Source of the DNA: Chlorokybus atmophyticus
Taxonomy: Eukaryota > Streptophyta > Chlorokybophyceae > Chlorokybales > Chlorokybaceae
Assembly: GCA_009103225.1 (NCBI GenBank)
Contig: RHPI01002503.1
Coordinates: 1,160,124-1,224,123 of the forward strand
Length of the DNA stretch: 64,000 nt
Direction: 5' to 3'
Shown: positions 61,491 to 64,000 of the stretch, one piece after another
Numbering within the stretch: the stretch's first letter is position 1
Layout: every line of letters begins with the position of its first letter
Made by a program: the position numbers and the translations under genes
The notes under the pieces: generated by a model
Told to the model about the DNA's origin: nothing
The model's database searches: none
What the model saw: only the letters and a program-made list of their open reading frames with translations

Positions 61491-62504
61491 CTACTGGGGG
61501 AAGTCGTTTTCCTGCTCCACGCCGTTTTGCTCCATGGTGTTGACGCGACGATCACGGCAAGGGTTGCCATCCGGTGTTAGCTTTTGCGTGCTTCGTTTGG
61601 GGCATCCGTACGCCAAATGCTCAGTCAACCTACACGCATAAAACTTGCGCACCCCTTTACCTCTTTCACCACGTCCGCCGTGCTTCGCCTCACTTCCACG
61701 CGTGTGTATGGCACCCACCTCCATTGGTGCAGGCCCAGAATCTCCACCTCCATTGGCAAGCGCTAAACTTGGTTCTCCTCGTCTCAATGCATGTTGGAAG
61801 CCTCCCCGAGGCTGATCACCATGCCTTTGCCTCCAGTCAGTGTTTCGTGAGGTAGACTTAAAGTACAACGCGTCGAGACGCTCCGCGATGCGTATAGCCT
61901 CCGCGAGTGTCTTCGGGTCCCAAAGCTCCACTTTTTTACGACTCAAAGGTTTTACACCACGTGTATACCTGTCCAGCTGCTCCTCCTCGGTCATATTGGG
62001 TACGGGCATCACCAATTAAAACGCAGCCGTGTACGCCATCACCGACCCCGTTTGCACAAGGGCCGCAAGATTGTCGCGCGGCCTTCACGCTCTCAACGGG
62101 AAGAAATTGAAGCCTGACCTCCATTGCCAACTGTGCCATGGTGGTCAATGGTAGCGCCAACCCATTTGCGACACGCGTACATCGATGCCTCCACCACACA
62201 AGTGCTGCACCTTCAAGAAATGTCGCGGCAACCTCCACATGTAAGTGTGCGGGTACCTCCGTGAGCTTTAACCATGATGACACTTGGAAAAGCCACTCGT
62301 CCACAACATCTCCATCACGTTGACCTTGAATGGCTTTGGCACCTTCACATGCACGCGCGAGCTTGACGCCGTGGGAACTTGTGCATGCGCCATGGCACGC
62401 TCGTACGCCTCGCATTGTGCTTGTGCTGCCGCTTGCATGTGATGAAGCTCTTCTCGCAGTGCCAAGACTGCATTTTGAAGCTCCTCAACACGGACATCCT
62501 CCAT
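61491..62504 (-). pseudogene. Retrotransposon gag
   Basis: Starts MEDVRVEELQNAV near 62504 with a coiled N-terminus. Across frame changes near 62330 and 62010 it gives the capsid-like region (ATFLEGAALVWWRHR; EEEQLDRYTRGVKP) and a basic region with a zinc knuckle. The knuckle reads CRLTEHLAYGC with the first Cys replaced by Phe (KFYACRLTEH), so it is degenerate. Confidence 0.75.
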
Positions 62505-62588
62505 CTTTACCTTCTTTCCTTCACAAGTAGAGTGTAAACGCAGCCTCGTCCCTTAAAACGCTACCACACTTGCACCTCCGCAACCGCA

Positions 62589-62600
62589 GCTCCGATACCA
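62589..62600 (-). other. Primer-binding site for initiator Met-tRNA
   Basis: TGGTATCGGAGC on the minus strand, two bases from the 5' LTR. It differs by one base from the common TGGTATCAGAGC. Confidence 0.85.
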
Positions 62601-62602
62601 GG

Positions 62603-63278
62603 TGTGACGGTGCTCGTGCCTTGTCATTTGCGAGCTGGTCCAATCAACAACCCTGTCACCAAGGCGCGGTATTCACACCGGAACCTTGCCCCCTTTGCCA
62701 AGCACACGCGTGCCCCGCCACTCGAGTATGCACGCGCATGCGCTCGAAGCTACACACCGACTTGTGTAGCGCTTTGAATCGTCACACAAGTAAGCACACA
62801 CCAGTGGACACACGCTAGCAACCCTTGCTAACCACCACCAAGCTTGCACACAAGAAACTAGGGAGCTAAAGGTTGTATTGCAAATTGTAGAATGTCACTT
62901 TTATACCTACCAGTCTGCACATGCTACTGTCTAGATGATTGTAGCGCTAGACGGAACTAGAAGCTAAGATACTCTTGCAGAATCTTGTAGTACACTTCTA
63001 AACTTCTAGACCTTTCTGACGCATCAAAGATCTCCTCATTTGCCGCTCATATGGTCAAGTTATACTACTTGGCGCTAGGCCCTTCCAGAAATCTGGTCGA
63101 GCCCTTCTCGAGTGGCCCTCCGTTTTCTGGCGTCTTCCAGACTGGCCCTGGGCCGGTTAATATCTGCGGCAGACTCGCAAGTCGCCGATATCCGCCACAA
63201 GTCATTGAAAACATGGTATCTCACAAATAAGACCTAAAATGGCCATAAAAATCTCGATTTTTGGCCTTGACTGTTACA
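62603..63278 (-). repeat. 5' LTR (676 bp)
   Basis: Ends are TGTGAC ... GTTACA on the plus strand, i.e. TG...CA with a short terminal inverted repeat. Partner of 55136-55791. Confidence 0.93.
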
Positions 63279-63283
63279 TTGTA
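63279..63283. other. Target-site duplication TTGTA (right)
   Basis: Identical to 55131-55135. Confidence 0.85.
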
Positions 63284-63699
63284 TCTACTCCGCCCAACGC
63301 ACGGCGGTCGTCGATGCTTTGTATTTGGTCAACCATTATACAAGCACGATCATGTACAACACCTTTCGCTCGACCCTTAAGCTGCAGCGAGTGCAGCTAA
63401 GCAACGTGTGTATTATATATATTACTTGTTAAAAGTTCAAATACTCAGAGGGCCTCAAAGAGTTGTTGCAATGGTTTGAGGCATGCTTGAAATGCACTTA
63501 CAATAACGTATTGAAGGGTGCTCATGGCTAGCGATCATGCATAAGCACAATGCAAATCATTATTAGCTATCAGTATGATAATAGCATGATGCCGGCGCAT
63601 TCGCTATAATCGTAACATATTGAAAAATGTTGTAATGGCTTATAAGAACTTCGAGTATAAGTGTCAGGAGAGAGGGTGTGCCCCTCCTCCCTTTAATCC
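63284..63699. other. No gene seen
   Basis: AT-richer flank of the retrotransposon, without a supportable frame. Confidence 0.5.
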
Positions 63700-64000
63700 C
63701 CTACCCCAACACCACCACCAGCCTCGCCGCCGCCGCCGCCACTGCCGGGGCAGTTGCCAGAGCAAAAGATGCTCTGGCTATGGCGGCCGCTGCGTTAGCA
63801 GCGCCGCCATGCAGCTGATATCCACATGAGACTCATGTCTCATGTCGATATCAGTGTTATAGTTAAGTAACACTACATTAGGGCCTTAACACTAGGTTAA
63901 CGGCCCTAATAAGGCTTAATAGGCTGTATAATCCCGTTGGGACCCTTATTTAATCCTAAATAAGGGCGGGGAACCTCTATGGAGGTAGCACACCGTTACA
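63700..64000 (+). repeat. Dispersed repeat, right copy (runs off the window)
   Basis: Second copy of 11165-11480, same orientation. The Ala-rich frame (ARAKDALAMAAAALAAPP) ends at TGA before the ATGAGACTCATGTCTCAT hairpin, and the last bases are ...CACCGTTACA. Confidence 0.6.

Larger units (their letters stand above)
55136..63278 (-). mobile_element. Ty3/gypsy chromovirus LTR retrotransposon (non-autonomous copy, with an inserted foreign contig)
   Basis: Two LTRs in direct orientation, perfect 5-bp TSD, initiator-Met primer site, polypurine tract and gag-PR-RT-RNaseH-IN-chromodomain order on the minus strand. The integrase-before-chromodomain order after RT places it in the chromodomain Ty3/gypsy lineage. 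Several frameshifts and stops make it non-functional. The stretch 57860-59927 belongs to another gypsy family. Without it the element would be about 6.07 kb. Confidence 0.92.

Overview
This window is nuclear DNA from a flagellated green alga. Its genes are spliced, with many short introns of about 70-150 bp. The clathrin heavy chain is plant-like, and an intraflagellar-transport gene and an Sfi1-like centriole or basal-body gene are both present. Much of the rest is transposon or repeat sequence. I did not assign a genus. No bacterial operons, CRISPR array, rRNA or functional tRNA gene was seen.

Layout. 1-8.5 kb is a DNA-transposon block: an OTU-protease/RING-like gene (+), a zinc-finger/Tudor-like gene (+, cut by a 778-base assembly gap), and a Plavaka/CACTA-like DDE transposase (-). 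Palindromic GTACCAT clusters flank the last two. 8.5-12.1 kb holds a small acidic ORF, tRNA-derived SINE-like repeats and a dispersed repeat that recurs at the right end of the window. 12.2-19.7 kb is clathrin heavy chain (-, 17 exons). 19.7-23.6 kb is AT-rich and contains a fossil reverse transcriptase. 23.7-30.6 kb is IFT122 (-, 20 exons). It is divergent from a coiled-coil/Sfi1-repeat gene at 32.1-37.7 kb (+, about 21 exons). 38-42 kb holds the CDK-activating-kinase subunit MAT1 (-, 5' end not found) inside an inverted duplication. 42-46.5 kb is repeat-rich with no recognised gene. 47-53.5 kb holds dispersed gene-bearing repeats, including an inverted pair of a PD-(D/E)XK nuclease-like (Crinkler-like) coding unit. 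54-54.85 kb is a broken LPMO-like gene. 55.1-63.3 kb is a chromodomain Ty3/gypsy retrotransposon with two LTRs, a perfect 5-bp target duplication and an initiator-Met primer site. A contig from a different gypsy family has been placed inside it.

The four host genes were resolved to exon level with consistent reading phase throughout. Clathrin serves vesicle traffic, IFT122 and the Sfi1-like protein serve flagella and basal bodies, and MAT1 serves CDK7/TFIIH. Two patterns cross gene boundaries. GC-AG introns appear unusually frequent in the host genes (4 of about 60). Candidate mini-introns of 26-40 nt sit at the frame changes of the transposon genes. Five single N bases mark doubtful assembly joins, and two of them bracket the foreign gypsy contig.
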